Assembly: GCF_916619195.1 (NCBI RefSeq)
Contig: NZ_CAKAKL010000004.1
Span: 186,001 to 250,000, forward strand
DNA: 64,000 nucleotides
Direction: 5' to 3'
Source: Inquilinus sp. Marseille-Q2685
GTDB lineage: Bacteria; Pseudomonadota; Alphaproteobacteria; DSM-16000; Inquilinaceae
Below the pieces are notes generated by a model, which ran no database searches, was not told the origin of the DNA, and saw only the letters and a list, made by a program, of their open reading frames with translations. Shown here one piece after another: positions 25,975 through 35,846 of this stretch. Made by a program: the position numbers and the translations under genes. Numbering within the stretch: position 1 is the first letter of the stretch; each line of letters opens with the position of its first letter.

Positions 25975-26871
25975 ATGGATCGGCTGAAGGCGATGGAGAC
26001 ATTCGTCCGCGTGGTGGAGACCGGAAGCCTCTCCAGGGCGGCGAAGGCGCTCAGCCTGCCTCGCTCCTCCGTCACCATGACGATGCAGCGCCTGGAGCAT
26101 CATCTGGGCGTGCGGCTTCTGCATCGCAGCACGCGGCGGCTTAGCCTGACAGAGGAAGGAGAACTCTATGTCGAGCGCTGCCGTGCCATTCTGCTCGATA
26201 TACAGGGTGCGGAAGACAGCCTGCGTCCGGACGGGCGCGTCAGTGGGCGTCTGCGAGTCGACATGCCGCCGGTTATCGGTCGCTCGATTGTCCTGCCGGC
26301 GTTGAGTTCGTTCCGCGAGCGCTATCCCGATGTCGACATCGCGATCGGCATGAATGAGCGACTGATCGACCTCGTCCAGGAAGGCGTCGACTGCGTCATC
26401 CGCACCGGAATGCTTCCCGATTCCAGCCTGATCACCCGGCGCGTCGGCAGCTATCGCTGGGTGGTGTGCGCCTCGCCCGACTACCTGGAACGCCATGGCG
26501 AGCCGCAGGACGTTGCGGCGCTTGCCGGACACGTGCTGCTGGGCTATTCCTCGGCGCATAATGGCCGTCCCGACAAGTGGGTGATGACCGAAGGCGACGT
26601 CTCCCACGCAATCGAGCCGCGTGGAGGCTTGGTGGTCGACGAGACCTTCGCGCTGCTGGATCTCGCCCTAGAAGGTTTCGGGCTGGCCCGCCTGTCGGAT
26701 TTCATCACGGCCGACGATACCGCCAAAGGGCGTTTGCGCGAGGTGCTCGCCCATTGCCGCTCCGACCATGTGCCGATCTCCCTGCTCTTTCCACCGTCGC
26801 GGCAGGCTTCACCTCCCGTCCGGGCATTCATCGACTGGGCGACGGCGGTGTTTGCCAGCCGCGGCTTATGA
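25975..26871 (+). CDS. LysR-family regulator
   Basis: A 298-residue LysR protein with an AGGAG ribosome site. Helix-turn-helix: METFVRVVETGSLSRAAKALSLPRSSVTMTMQRLEHHLGVRLLHRSTRRLSLTEEGE. The effector domain has DMPPVIGRSIVLPAL, VQEGVDCVIRTGMLPDSSLITRRVGSYRWVVCASPDYL. Its 3' end converges on the cytochrome c gene of the Mo-hydroxylase operon with a 20-bp gap. The target is not evident; control of the convergent operon is possible but unproven. Confidence 0.92.
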   Translation: MDRLKAMETFVRVVETGSLSRAAKALSLPRSSVTMTMQRLEHHLGVRLLHRSTRRLSLTEEGELYVERCRAILLDIQGAEDSLRPDGRVSGRLRVDMPPVIGRSIVLPALSSFRERYPDVDIAIGMNERLIDLVQEGVDCVIRTGMLPDSSLITRRVGSYRWVVCASPDYLERHGEPQDVAALAGHVLLGYSSAHNGRPDKWVMTEGDVSHAIEPRGGLVVDETFALLDLALEGFGLARLSDFITADDTAKGRLREVLAHCRSDHVPISLLFPPSRQASPPVRAFIDWATAVFASRGL

Positions 26872-26891
26872 GGCACTGCCACTCGTCGCGA

Positions 26892-27278
26892 CTATGGCGC
26901 GGCAAGTGTCGAGGCCAGTGTCATCAGATATGCAATGACGTCCTGACGATCGTCAGCCTTCGGCAAGGCGATGGTCATTCGTGTGCCGGGCACGAGCCTG
27001 GTCGGCGCCTCGAGAAACCGGTCGAGCGTGGCTTCGTCCCAAGTGAGGCCGCTCGCTGCCAGCGCCGGCGAATATTTGTAGCCGACGACAGAGCCGGCCG
27101 GCCGCCCGATGACGCCGGCGAGGCCGGGCCCGACCCGGTTCTGGATCGTTGCCGCGTGGCAGGCGGTGCATCGCTTGAACACGCTCTCCCCTCTTGCGGG
27201 ATCGCCGTCGGCTCGGGTGGGCTGGATCGTCGAGACAAACAGAAGGGTGGCGGCGAGCACGCCGGTGATTGATCGCAT
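26892..27278 (-). CDS. Class I cytochrome c, partner of the Mo hydroxylase
   Basis: A 128-residue exported monohaem cytochrome c. The signal peptide is MRSITGVLAATLLFVSTIQPTRADG. The haem site is CTACH (about 37-41) and the distal Met lies in PGTRMTIALP. The order GERVF-CTACH-NRVGPGLAGVIGRPAG-Y-YSPAL resembles cytochrome c2-type carriers. It is the last gene of the operon with the IorB-like and IorA-like subunits, 33 bp downstream, so it probably takes electrons from the 2Fe-2S subunit to the respiratory chain. Confidence 0.92.
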   Translation of the reverse strand: MRSITGVLAATLLFVSTIQPTRADGDPARGESVFKRCTACHAATIQNRVGPGLAGVIGRPAGSVVGYKYSPALAASGLTWDEATLDRFLEAPTRLVPGTRMTIALPKADDRQDVIAYLMTLASTLAAP

Positions 27279-27311
27279 GGGACACCTGCGGAACGAGACA
27301 AAGATCGAGGG

Positions 27312-29486
27312 TTAACCGCCGAGCGCTTCCGGCGTGATCGGCAGATGCCGGAGGCGTTTTCCGGTCGCCGCAAAGACGGCGTTGGCGACGGCCGGCCCAA
27401 TGCCGGACGTGCCGGCCTCGCCGACGCCGAAGGGAGCGGCACCGCTTTCGACAATGTGCACGGTGATCCGCGGCGCCTCGTCCATCCGCACGGCGGGGTA
27501 GCTATCGAAATTTCCCTGTTCGACGCGCCCGTCCGCAAAGGTGATTTCACCATAGAGCGCGGAGATGCCGAAGATCGCACCGCCCTGGATCTGGGCGGCG
27601 ATGGTATCCGGGTTGATGACCCTGCCGCAGTCGACGACGGAGGTGACCTTCGTCACCCGCGTAGAACCCCGTTTGTCGACGGCCACCTCGGCGACATGCA
27701 CCAGGATGGTGCCGCCGAAATCCTGGATGAGGCTGACGCCGCGGCCCGTTCGCTCGCCCGCCCTGGCATCCGGCAACGGCGTCCCCCACCCCGATTTCTC
27801 TGCCGCCAGGTCGAGCACGGCGCGCAGCCGCGGATCGTCCGCGAGATGCATGCGGCGGAACGCCAGCGGATCGATGCGCGCCGCGGCGGCGAGCTCGTCC
27901 ATGAAGCTTTCGACCACGAAGGCATTGTGCGTGGTGCCGACACCGCGCCAGAAGCCGGATCGATAGGCCTGGCTTTCGCGGCGCACATATTCAACCCGCA
28001 CGTTATCGAAGACATAGGGGCCGACCGCGCTGGTGATCGCGTCGGGATCGAGGCCGTCGCTGCGGATCGCGGCTGGCAGCCAGCGCGTCAGCGGCGAGGG
28101 GCCGACGACGCGATGCGCCCAGCTGGTGATCCGGCCGGAGGCATCGAGGCCCGCCTTCAGCAGGTTCAGATAAGCCGGGCGATAGAAATCGTGCTGAGTG
28201 TCCTCCTCGCGGCTCCACACGATCTTCAGGGGATGATCGACCTGTCGGGCGAACAGCACCGCCTGGGTGATGTTGTCGGATTCCGCCCGCCGGCCGAAAG
28301 AGCCGCCGAGATACTGGTTGTGAATCTCCACCTTTTCGATGGGCAGGCCGGCGGCCGTGGCGGCCGCTGCCTGCGCGCGCGTCGCCGCCTGGGTGCCGAT
28401 CCACACCTCGCACCTTCCGTCGTGGAAATGGACCGTGCAGTTCAGCGGCTCCATCGGAGCATGGGCGATCATCGGCAGGCGGTACGAAGCCTCGATGATG
28501 TGTGCCGAGCGGGCGAGGCCGGCCGCCACGTCGCCGGCGGACGGGCCGGGGACGGCAACGTCCGACGCGGCCGTCTCCAGATCCGCGAACAGCGCCGTCG
28601 TCGAGAAACCGGCGTTCGGACCGTCATCCCAGGCCACCACCAGGGCATCGAGTCCTTTCCTGGCAGCGGCCCAGTGATCGGCAACGACCGCGACCGCATC
28701 GTCGATGCGCAGCACATTGCGCACGCCGCCGACCTTTCGTGCGGCCCTATCGTCCAACGTAGCGAGCCGTCCCCCGAGCACCGGCGAGGCCATGACAGCC
28801 GCGACCTTCATGCCGGGAAGCCGCACGTCGATGCCATACTGGGCGGCGCCCTGTACCTTCGCGGCCGAGTCCAGCCGCCGGTGCGGCGTGCCGATGAGGC
28901 GGAAGCCTCCCGTCTTCAGCGGGACATCATGCGGGACCGGCAGCGTCGCGGCGCGCTCGACGAGATCGCCATAGCCGATCCGCCGCGCGGTTGGCATGTG
29001 GACGACGGCGCCGTCGCGGGCCTGGCACGAGGTGGCGTCCACGTCCCACACTGATGCCGCGGCAGCGATCAGCATCTGACGCGCGGTTGCGCCGGCCCGT
29101 CGCATCGGTTCCCAGGCCGCCCGCACCGAGAGCGAGCCGTCGGTCTCCTGATCGCCCATGATCGGGTTGGCGTAGAGCGCGTCATTTGCCGGAGCATGCG
29201 CGATGGTGACGGCGTCGAGGTCGATCTCGAGCTCCTCGGCGATCAACATCGGAATCGAGGTATAGGTCCCCTGGCCCATCTCCACATAAGGTACGACCAG
29301 GGTCACTGCGCCGTCGCGGGCGATGCGCAGAAAGGCATCGGGCGCGAAGACGGCGGGGCCGGGGGACTGCGCGGCAGCGGAATTGGCTGCGAGTGGCACG
29401 CCAATCATCAGCGCGCCTGCAGCGGCCGCTCCGGTGGCCAGAAAGGCGCGGCGGGACATGTCAGCGTGCGACATAGGCTTCGTCAC
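27312..29486 (-). CDS. Molybdenum hydroxylase large subunit (IorB/aldehyde oxidase-like)
   Basis: A 724-residue molybdopterin-cytosine-dinucleotide subunit of the xanthine oxidase family, of the isoquinoline 1-oxidoreductase (IorB) type. It has a Tat signal ([31 protein letters not shown]), as is usual for these periplasmic enzymes. Mo-site landmarks: [18 protein letters not shown] near the start, [17 protein letters not shown], and the active-site Glu in [17 protein letters not shown] near the C-terminus. It hydroxylates an aldehyde or an N-heteroaromatic; the substrate cannot be fixed. The start overlaps the 2Fe-2S gene's stop by 4 nt. Confidence 0.93.
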   Translation of the reverse strand: MTKPMSHADMSRRAFLATGAAAAGALMIGVPLAANSAAAQSPGPAVFAPDAFLRIARDGAVTLVVPYVEMGQGTYTSIPMLIAEELEIDLDAVTIAHAPANDALYANPIMGDQETDGSLSVRAAWEPMRRAGATARQMLIAAAASVWDVDATSCQARDGAVVHMPTARRIGYGDLVERAATLPVPHDVPLKTGGFRLIGTPHRRLDSAAKVQGAAQYGIDVRLPGMKVAAVMASPVLGGRLATLDDRAARKVGGVRNVLRIDDAVAVVADHWAAARKGLDALVVAWDDGPNAGFSTTALFADLETAASDVAVPGPSAGDVAAGLARSAHIIEASYRLPMIAHAPMEPLNCTVHFHDGRCEVWIGTQAATRAQAAAATAAGLPIEKVEIHNQYLGGSFGRRAESDNITQAVLFARQVDHPLKIVWSREEDTQHDFYRPAYLNLLKAGLDASGRITSWAHRVVGPSPLTRWLPAAIRSDGLDPDAITSAVGPYVFDNVRVEYVRRESQAYRSGFWRGVGTTHNAFVVESFMDELAAAARIDPLAFRRMHLADDPRLRAVLDLAAEKSGWGTPLPDARAGERTGRGVSLIQDFGGTILVHVAEVAVDKRGSTRVTKVTSVVDCGRVINPDTIAAQIQGGAIFGISALYGEITFADGRVEQGNFDSYPAVRMDEAPRITVHIVESGAAPFGVGEAGTSGIGPAVANAVFAATGKRLRHLPITPEALGG

Positions 29487-29965
29487 TGCCGGCCCTCCCG
29501 AACCGCATGACGTCCAGCCGCCACCTGACGGATCGCATCCTTGATCCGGTTATAGGTGCCGCAGCGGCACAGATTGCCGGACATCGCCGCGTCGATGTCA
29601 TCATCGGTGGGATGGGGATTCTCGGTGAGCAGCGCCGTTGCCGACATGATCTGCCCGGGCTGGCAGTAGCCGCACTGGACCACTTCCATGTCGAGCCAGG
29701 CCTGCTGGACGCGCCGGCCGGTCTCGGATGCCGCGACGCCCTCGATAGTGGTGATCCGCGACGCGCCGACTGAGTCGATCGGCGTTTGGCAGGCGCGCGT
29801 CGCCGCGCCGTCGACATGGACGGTGCAGCAGCCGCACAGGCCGGCGCCGCAGCCGAACTTGGTGCCGCTCATTCCCAATATGTCGCGCAGCGCCCAGAGC
29901 AGAGGCGTGTCGGGATCCGCCTCCACCCGCCGGATCGCGCCATTGACGATGAGGTCGTAGGTCAT
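29483..29965 (-). CDS. 2Fe-2S subunit of molybdenum hydroxylase (IorA-like)
   Basis: A 160-residue small subunit. The N-terminal plant-type 2Fe-2S domain has [21 protein letters not shown] (cysteines about 43-63), and the C-terminal four-helix domain has CGYCQPGQ and CRCGTYNRI for the second cluster. It has no signal of its own; export is by hitch-hiking with the Tat-bearing large subunit. MTYDLIVNG at 29965 is preferred as start, with GGGA about 8 nt upstream; an ATG five codons earlier is possible. First gene of the three-gene operon, so its promoter lies just above 29965. Confidence 0.93.
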   Translation of the reverse strand: MTYDLIVNGAIRRVEADPDTPLLWALRDILGMSGTKFGCGAGLCGCCTVHVDGAATRACQTPIDSVGASRITTIEGVAASETGRRVQQAWLDMEVVQCGYCQPGQIMSATALLTENPHPTDDDIDAAMSGNLCRCGTYNRIKDAIRQVAAGRHAVREGRQ

Positions 29966-30711
29966 GTTCCCGTCCCGCAATCGTGAGTGTCGCCGCGAGC
30001 TCCACGAAGAACGCGCCAGGTGATCCGCGGCGCGCTCGTGCCGGGGCTTCGGCCCCGCTCACTAAATTGTTCGGACCTTCATTCGGAAGACTTCCGATGC
30101 CGGCGGGCGTGTTCATGTAATGTGAACAATGTCTGATTATGCCACTCTCCCGGCCTCGTCGTCAGCGAGGCGGCGCATCGGCGCAGGACTTTGTGGATCT
30201 ATATTGAGGCCGGCTCCGCTTTCAGACTGGAGCGCCTGAAGGAGCAACAGAATACCTTAGCACCTACCGAGTCCGACTGAGCTCATGCGGATAAGGAAGG
30301 CCGCGCCACGTCAGGCAACCTGCTCGTGATCCCCTTCCGCTGTATTGGCCCACGGCTAGGCTGAAACGGCACCTGGTGCGGGCTCGATCTTTCTGTTCCC
30401 GCCCCGCGCCCGGGATCAGTTCGCCTTTCTTCGGCGAGCTTACTCCTCTCGTCGGACCTGCAACATCCGCCGCGCACCTCGAGCGCGCGGCATCGCCCCT
30501 GCTCGAGCCGCCGGAAGAGCTGGTTGAGCACTTTGAGCGCCCGCGGCATCTTGAGACGAACGAGTATCCTGGAGATGCGGTCGAGCGCGGAGGCGGCCTC
30601 CGGCAGGCCGGCAATGCCGGCCTCGGGCGAGCCGCTGGGCGACATATTCGCTATAGCCGAGCCACTGCGTCAGCGCCGCCCCGGCCCACGCGATACGGAC
30701 CTGCGTCCACC
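29966..30711. other. Upstream region of the Mo-hydroxylase operon, no gene seen
   Basis: The first 200 bp should contain the operon promoter. Beyond this, a minus-strand reading at about 30500-30645 (ALDRISRILVRLKMPRALKVLNQLFRRLEQG) is protein-like and may be a scrap of a lost gene, but I could not name the family. Confidence 0.35.
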
Positions 30712-30957
30712 CGGCACGATCCGATCGGCACCGGGGCGATCGGCTTCGCGGAAATCCACGGCGCGCTGGGTGAGATGGGCTATGAGGAGGGAGTCGTGAT
30801 CGAGGCGATCAGCGACGACACGCTGAACGACCTCGTCGCCTCGCGACAGTGTCTCGAGGAGGCTGGTTGGCGGTTCGGGCCCGGTTGAGCCCGAACTTGC
30901 TCTCATCCGCGCCGGGCGACCGCTCGGGTCCGTCGGTCCCGTGCACCGGGCAGAGTC
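30712..30957 (+). pseudogene. Inverted duplicate of the isomerase gene 3' end
   Basis: Positions 30712-30888 encode DPIGTGAIGFAEIHGALGEMGYEEGVVIEAISDDTLNDLV...RFGPG and a stop, the C-terminal 57 residues of the sugar-phosphate-isomerase-like protein at 35916-36737. Identity continues about 70 bp past the stop to GTGCACCGGGCAG. The intact gene lies on the other strand, so the two copies (30712-30957 and 35847-36092) form an inverted repeat with roughly a dozen differences in 246 bp. Only the 3' end is present, so it is not functional. Confidence 0.88.
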
Positions 30958-31541
30958 TGATAGCGATCACCATGATGCACAGAGGTACGTATATGGATCA
31001 CACACACCGCCGCATCTTGCTCCCAGCCGCAATATTCGTGGCCCACCGGGCTGAGAACACCTTGGTCGAGCGTAGATCCAGGGCCTCGGCAGGAGTCAAC
31101 ATGTTCATGGCCGAGCGGCACGCCGCCACGACTCCTGATTTCCTTGATCCGGATCTGAGCCGGAGCGGCAAAACTCACTGCAGCGGCCCACCTGCAGCGC
31201 ACCCGGGTCTGCAGGAGCGAGCTAACTGATAGTTCTTGCTCATGAAGAAGTTCCTTTATAGAAACGGAGGGATCGGCGCCTGAGCGGTGGCGTTGCGCGC
31301 GTGTCGAGATGGCGCGGGCTCGGATTTCGCAGCAACTGAGCCGTCGAAAGATCACGTCCCAACACCCTCGATCCACGCGGGAGGACGCCAATATTGAGCC
31401 TGTTCCTCGACCGGCAATTCGGAACGTTCCACAAGCCAGACCGGACCGAGATGCAGCTTAGAGGATGAAGGTGAACGGGACGGACGACGCTCCGATGCAC
31501 ATGTGCAGGACGCTTGAGGACGAAGGATCATCGCAGGCGAG
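30958..31541. other. Non-coding stretch before the dehalogenase-like gene
   Basis: No supported gene in 584 bp. Presumably it includes the promoter of the downstream alpha/beta hydrolase gene; no motif is clear. Confidence 0.4.
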
Positions 31542-32465
31542 ATGAATACCGGCGGCATGGCGACTTTCTATCCCGAGTTCCGGACGCTCGATGTCGAGGT
31601 GGCTGGAGTGCGGTTCGCTGGGGTGGTGGGCGGCAGTGGACCACCTGTGCTTCTGTTGCACGGCTATCCGCAGACGCATGTTGCCTGGCGGAAGATCGCA
31701 CCCGCGCTGGCAGGTTCGCACAATGTCGTGATCCCGGACCTGCCGGGTTACGGCGCGAGCCGCCCGGGCGCCATGCAGCCACGCTGGACCAAGAGACGCG
31801 CGGCGGAGGCGCTCCTCTCGCTTATGCAGGCTTGCGGCCACCAGCGCTTCGCCGTCGTCGGGCACGACCGGGGCGCACGCGTGGGCTATCGGCTCGCGCT
31901 CGACCATCCCGAAGCGGTCGCGGCTTACATGTCCCTCACCGTCGTTCCGACGCTCGACGCGATGGCGGCTGTCGATGCTCGCTTCGCAGCGAAGAACTTC
32001 CATTGGTTCTTCTTCGCCCAGGAGGCGGACCTGCCCGAGCGCCTCCTCGCGGCCGCGCCGGACGCTTTCCTGGATCGGGCGATCGCCACCATGGCGGGTG
32101 ACCTCGACAAGGTCGAACCGGCCGCGCTCGAGGCGTATCGCCGGGCCTTTCGCGACCCCGCGGTCCGTCACGCTGTCTGCGAGGACTACCGCGCCGCGCT
32201 GTGCGAGGACCTGGCGCTCGACACAGCGGACCGCGCACAAGGACGCAAACTCTCCTGTCCGGTTCGGGTGCTCTGGCCGGCAACGGAGGCGAGGTCCGAT
32301 CATCCGACGCCAATCGAAGTTTGGTCACGCTGGGCCGACGATGTTACGGGAAGTGCCACCAGTGGCGGCCACCTGCTGCCGGAGGAAGCGCCCGACGAAG
32401 TGCTGGCGGCCCTGCAGCCGTTCCTTCGCGAACACCTCGCGGGGGACCGGGCGGGAAGCCATTGA
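31542..32465 (+). CDS. Haloacetate dehalogenase-like alpha/beta hydrolase
   Basis: A 307-residue cytoplasmic hydrolase that follows fluoroacetate dehalogenase (FAcD/DehH1) closely. The nucleophile is D109 in GHDRGARVGYR, with R110 and R113 where FAcD binds the carboxylate. H154-W155 (KNFHWFFFAQ) and Y216 (CEDYRAA) match the halide-pocket His, Trp and Tyr. The catalytic His is in SGGHLLPEE. Expected reaction: hydrolytic C-halogen cleavage of haloacetates to glycolate. Oddity: the strand that holds the charge-relay Asp in FAcD (LDIVPT) reads SLTVVPT here, so that Asp is replaced. The start at 31542 has AGGCGAG nearby; MATFYPEF five codons later is an alternative. Confidence 0.85.
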   Translation: MNTGGMATFYPEFRTLDVEVAGVRFAGVVGGSGPPVLLLHGYPQTHVAWRKIAPALAGSHNVVIPDLPGYGASRPGAMQPRWTKRRAAEALLSLMQACGHQRFAVVGHDRGARVGYRLALDHPEAVAAYMSLTVVPTLDAMAAVDARFAAKNFHWFFFAQEADLPERLLAAAPDAFLDRAIATMAGDLDKVEPAALEAYRRAFRDPAVRHAVCEDYRAALCEDLALDTADRAQGRKLSCPVRVLWPATEARSDHPTPIEVWSRWADDVTGSATSGGHLLPEEAPDEVLAALQPFLREHLAGDRAGSH

Positions 32466-32548
32466 TCTCGCCAACCGAACATTACTGTTTGGACCGATGT
32501 TTGACAGTGATTGACCATCTACCGACTAGAAGGTAGCCATGAATATGA

Positions 32549-33111
32549 GCAGCCTATCGACGCGCCATCGCGGAGCTTCTGCACGCCCGCGGCGCCAAGG
32601 TGGTGGCTGAAGACATCAGTCCCGGCGTCGAACGCCTCGCGAGGCCGGGCATCGTGCCGCTGGTGGCCGACGTCTCGAAGGAGGACAGCGCCCAAAAAGC
32701 CGTGGCGCTCGCTGTCGAGAGGCGATGAAGGCGATGATCCCGAACCGCAGCGGCGCGATCGTCAACATCGCCTCCTACGCAGCCTACTTCGCTTTCCCGC
32801 AGATCGCGGCCTACACCGCCTCGAAGGGCGCCCTGGTGCAGCTGACGCGCACCCTGGCCTTGGAGGCGATCGAGCACGGCATCCGTGTCAATGCGGTCGG
32901 CTCCGGCGACGTGGTCACCAACATCTGGGCCGGCAAGATGGACAACGGGTCGGAGTTCCTGGCCGATCACGGCCGCAAGGCCCCGATCGGCCGCGCGGCG
33001 CGAGCCGAGGAGATCGCCGAGGTCGTCGCCTTCCTGGCGTCGGACCGCGCCAGCTTCATGGTCGGCTCGGTGGTGATGGCCGATGGCGGGATGAGCGTGA
33101 AGATCGGCTGA
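32549..33111 (+). pseudogene. Short-chain dehydrogenase relic with internal deletion
   Basis: A first segment reads RAIAELLHARGAKVVAEDISPGVERLARPGIVPLVADVSKEDSAQKAVALAVE, then hits TGA. The second starts in another frame at about 32725 (MKAMIPNRSGAIVNIASYAAYFAFPQIAAYTASKGALVQLTRTLALEAIEHGIRVNAV...VVMADGGMSVKIG). The N-terminal cofactor motif and the NNAG stretch of about 45 residues between the two pieces are missing. The C-terminal part could still be translated but cannot be an active SDR. Confidence 0.85.
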
Positions 33112-33149
33112 AGGCCATTCGCCGGGGGCCGCGTCAGCTCATCCCTATG

Positions 33150-33546
33150 CAAAGGGTAGATCCGGAGCTGATGATCCGGATGCTGCTCATCGGGTACTGC
33201 TTGGGCATCCGCTCGGAGCGGCGGCTGTGCGAGGAGGTGCATCTGAACCTCGCCTATCGCTCGTTCTGCCGGCTCGGCCTGGAGAGTGCCGTGCCGGACC
33301 ATTCGATCTTCTCGAAGAACCGCCACGGCCGCTTCCGCGACAGCGATCTGCTGCGCGAGCTGTCCGAGACGACGGTGCGGCGCTGCATCGAGGCCGGGCT
33401 GGCCGGCGGCAACGGCTTCGCCACCGACGCCAGCCTGATCCGGGCGGACGCGAACAAGCAGCGCTCGGCGGAGGGGTCAGAGAAGGTCGACTGGGAAGCG
33501 AGCGATGGCGGCGACCCGCCGCTCGGTCCGTGAGTACCTCGACACG
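33150..33546 (+). mobile_element. Transposase fragment (IS1182/IS5-like)
   Basis: In-frame text DPELMIRMLLIGYCLGIRSERRLCEEVHLNLAYRSFCRLGLESAVPDHSIFSKNRHGRFRDSDLLRELSE...GFATDASLIRADANKQRS is the N-terminal half of a DDE transposase of the IS1182/IS5 type. The expected REYLDTP continues in a shifted frame near 33530. Both ends are lost: the left abuts the SDR relic, and the right breaks into the ndh relic at about 33547. Inactive. Confidence 0.85.
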
Positions 33547-33990
33547 CCGAAATCATTGGTCACGCTGCCGATCGCGATCACCAGCGTGTCGTAGCCGACC
33601 GACCGTAGCGGCGTGATCTGGCGCCCCTCGTCGTCACAGATGGCGGCGAGATGCACCTCCTTCGCGGCGCGGTCGAGCCCGATCATCTCTCCGAGGCGAT
33701 AGCGAAACCCGTGCCAATGCGCCTGGGCGAGATAGTTCAGCTCGTATTCGCCGGGGTCGAGCTGCCCGCCGCCACCGCGTGCAGCAGCCGTTTCCACAAT
33801 GGGCCCGGGCGCATTCCACCAGGATGACCGATGCTCGCGAGCGGCGGCCGAGGCGATCGCCGAGGCGGGGGGCGAGTTCCAGCCCCGCCGCGCCGCCGCC
33901 CACGACGACAACGCGGGGCGGCGCCGCCTCCGTACGCGGGGCCGGGGGCGCCACGTCGTGCTCGGGCTCCCGATGCGATACCTCGGCCAT
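33547..33990 (-). pseudogene. Type II NADH dehydrogenase (Ndh-like) relic
   Basis: Begins MAEVSHREPEHDVAPPAPRTEAAPPRVVVVGGGAAGLELAPRLGDRLGRR...VILVE (FAD fold). It then needs two frame changes to read LWKRLLHAVAAGS and DPGEYELNYLAQAHWHGFRYRLGEMIGLDRAAKEVHLAAICDDEGRQITPLRSVGYDTLVIAIGSVTNDFGV, at which point it is cut by the transposase fragment. About 150 of roughly 430 residues remain. It lies directly downstream of the malic enzyme gene (5 bp), so the two were once an operon. Confidence 0.88.
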
Positions 33991-33995
33991 CCGCT

Positions 33996-35648
33996 TCACT
34001 CCTGGTAGACCGGGCTGTAGACGCGGGTGCGGATCAGCGCGCCGATATCGTCCGGCCGCGGCACCCCCGCCAACCCTTGATCGAAGATGCAGGCGGCGAT
34101 CCGCTCGGCGACATGGAGCGAGGCCTCGAGGATGCGGCTCTGCGGCGGGTAGATCAGTCCGATCGCGAGGTCCTTCTCGGTCACCTGCTCGGCAACCGCC
34201 TGCGCCGCGACGATGAACATCTCGTCTGTCACCCGCGTCGCCTCGGTCGCGAACAGCGCCATGCCCATCGCCGGGAAGATGTAGACATTGTTGCCCTGGC
34301 CCGGCACGAAGTGCCGGCCGGCGATCTCGACCGGCGGGAACGGGCTGCCGCTGGCGAAGACTGCCCGGCCGTCGGACCAGCGATAGGCCTCCTCGGCGGT
34401 GCATTCGGAGCGCGAGGTCGGGTTCGAATACGGAAAGATGATCGGCCGCTCGTTGATCCGCGCCATTGCCGCGATCACCTCGCGGGTGAACAGCTTCGGC
34501 ACGGTGCTGACGCCGATGATCCCGGTCGGCCGCACCGCCTCGACCGCCTCGACGAAGGTCGAGACCGGGGTCTGGTTCTGCGCGAACGACTTCTGGAAGT
34601 CGGCGAGGTCGGTGCGTGAGGTCACCACCAGGCCGTTGATGTCGAACAGCGCGTTGCGGCGCCGCGCCTCGGTGATGTCCATGCCCTCCCGGGCCATCGC
34701 GAGGCTGATCAGCTCGGCGATACCGGTCGCGGCCGCCCCCGCGCCGAGGAACAGGAACCGCTGGTCGGACAGCTTCTGCCCGGTCAGGCGCAGCGCGGCG
34801 TAGATGCCGGCCAGCGCCACGCCGGCGGTGCCCTGGATGTCGTCGTTGAAGGTGCAGATCTCGTCGCGATAGCGCGCCAAGATCGGGACGGCATTAATGT
34901 TGGCGAAGTCCTCCCACTGGATGCAGCATTTCGGATAGAGCCGCCGCACCGCAGCGACGAATTCCTCGATGAAGGCCAGATAGTCTTCGCCGCGAACCCG
35001 CGGCTGGCGCAGGCCGAGATAGAGCGGGTCGTCGAGCAGCGCTTGGTTGTTCGTGCCGACATCGAGCACGACCGGCAGGCAGTGTTGCGGCGGCACGCCG
35101 GCGCAGGCGGTATAGAGCGCCAGCTTGCCGATCGGGATACCCATGCCGCCGGCGCCGAGATCGCCCAGGCCCAGGATGCGCTCGCCGTCGGTGACGACGA
35201 TGAAGCGCACATCCTGTTCCGGCCAGTGGGACAGCAGTTCCTTCAGCCGACCGCGGGCGGTGATCGGCAGATACACTCCGCGCGCCTCGCGGAAGATGTG
35301 GCCGAACTTCTGGCATGCCTCGCCCACCGTCGGCGTATAGACCAGCGGCATGTAGGTGGCCGGATCCGACATCAGGACCGCGTAATAGAGGGTCTCGTTG
35401 CGCGCCTGCAGATCCGACAGCACGAGGTATTTCTGCAGATCGTCGCCGAGGGCGGCGATCTCGGCATGCCGGCGCGCCACCTGCAACTCGATGTTGATGA
35501 CGGCGGGGGGCAGCAGGCCCTCGAGGCCCCGGGCACGGCGCTCCGCCTCGGTGAAGGCGGTCCCTTTGTTGAGCCGCGGGTTGCGCAGCAAATCGTAACC
35601 AGTGAGATGGTCCGGCGTCGGTGCGCTCATCTTAGCCACTGCGCTCAT
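33996..35648 (-). CDS. maeA: NAD-dependent malic enzyme (MaeA type)
   Basis: A 550-residue oxidative malate decarboxylase (malate to pyruvate plus CO2) of the large, eukaryote-like class rather than the MaeB-phosphotransacetylase fusion common in alphaproteobacteria. Visible motifs: YTPTVGEACQKFG, VVTDGERILGLGDLG, metal-binding NDDIQGTAGVALAG and the nucleotide-binding FLGAGAAATGIAELI. Start MSAVAKMSAPTPD at 35648 has GGAGCAA upstream. The natural partner downstream, an ndh-type gene, has been destroyed. It could supply pyruvate and NADH when C4 acids from aromatic breakdown accumulate; this link is inference. Confidence 0.93.
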   Translation of the reverse strand: MSAVAKMSAPTPDHLTGYDLLRNPRLNKGTAFTEAERRARGLEGLLPPAVINIELQVARRHAEIAALGDDLQKYLVLSDLQARNETLYYAVLMSDPATYMPLVYTPTVGEACQKFGHIFREARGVYLPITARGRLKELLSHWPEQDVRFIVVTDGERILGLGDLGAGGMGIPIGKLALYTACAGVPPQHCLPVVLDVGTNNQALLDDPLYLGLRQPRVRGEDYLAFIEEFVAAVRRLYPKCCIQWEDFANINAVPILARYRDEICTFNDDIQGTAGVALAGIYAALRLTGQKLSDQRFLFLGAGAAATGIAELISLAMAREGMDITEARRRNALFDINGLVVTSRTDLADFQKSFAQNQTPVSTFVEAVEAVRPTGIIGVSTVPKLFTREVIAAMARINERPIIFPYSNPTSRSECTAEEAYRWSDGRAVFASGSPFPPVEIAGRHFVPGQGNNVYIFPAMGMALFATEATRVTDEMFIVAAQAVAEQVTEKDLAIGLIYPPQSRILEASLHVAERIAACIFDQGLAGVPRPDDIGALIRTRVYSPVYQE

Positions 35649-35846
35649 TGTGATTGCTCCGTCTGTGAGGCCTCGACGGGCCGGGGACGTTCATGTCCGT
35701 GCCGCGCCCAACCGTTCGTGCGTCAGCAGGCCTCAAGAGTCACTCTGCTGCGGGTGATGCCCATCCGCTCAAAACCCGCGAATCTTACCTCGGCTTCGTC
35801 GCCATCGCTTCAATCAAACTCTGGCTACCCTTTGTCCACGTGACCT

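Noticed and set aside
30376-30716. Apparent 5' extension of the isomerase C-terminal fragment into a 170-codon ORF.
   Set aside because: Homology to the isomerase begins only at about 30712; the upstream part is a chance open frame.
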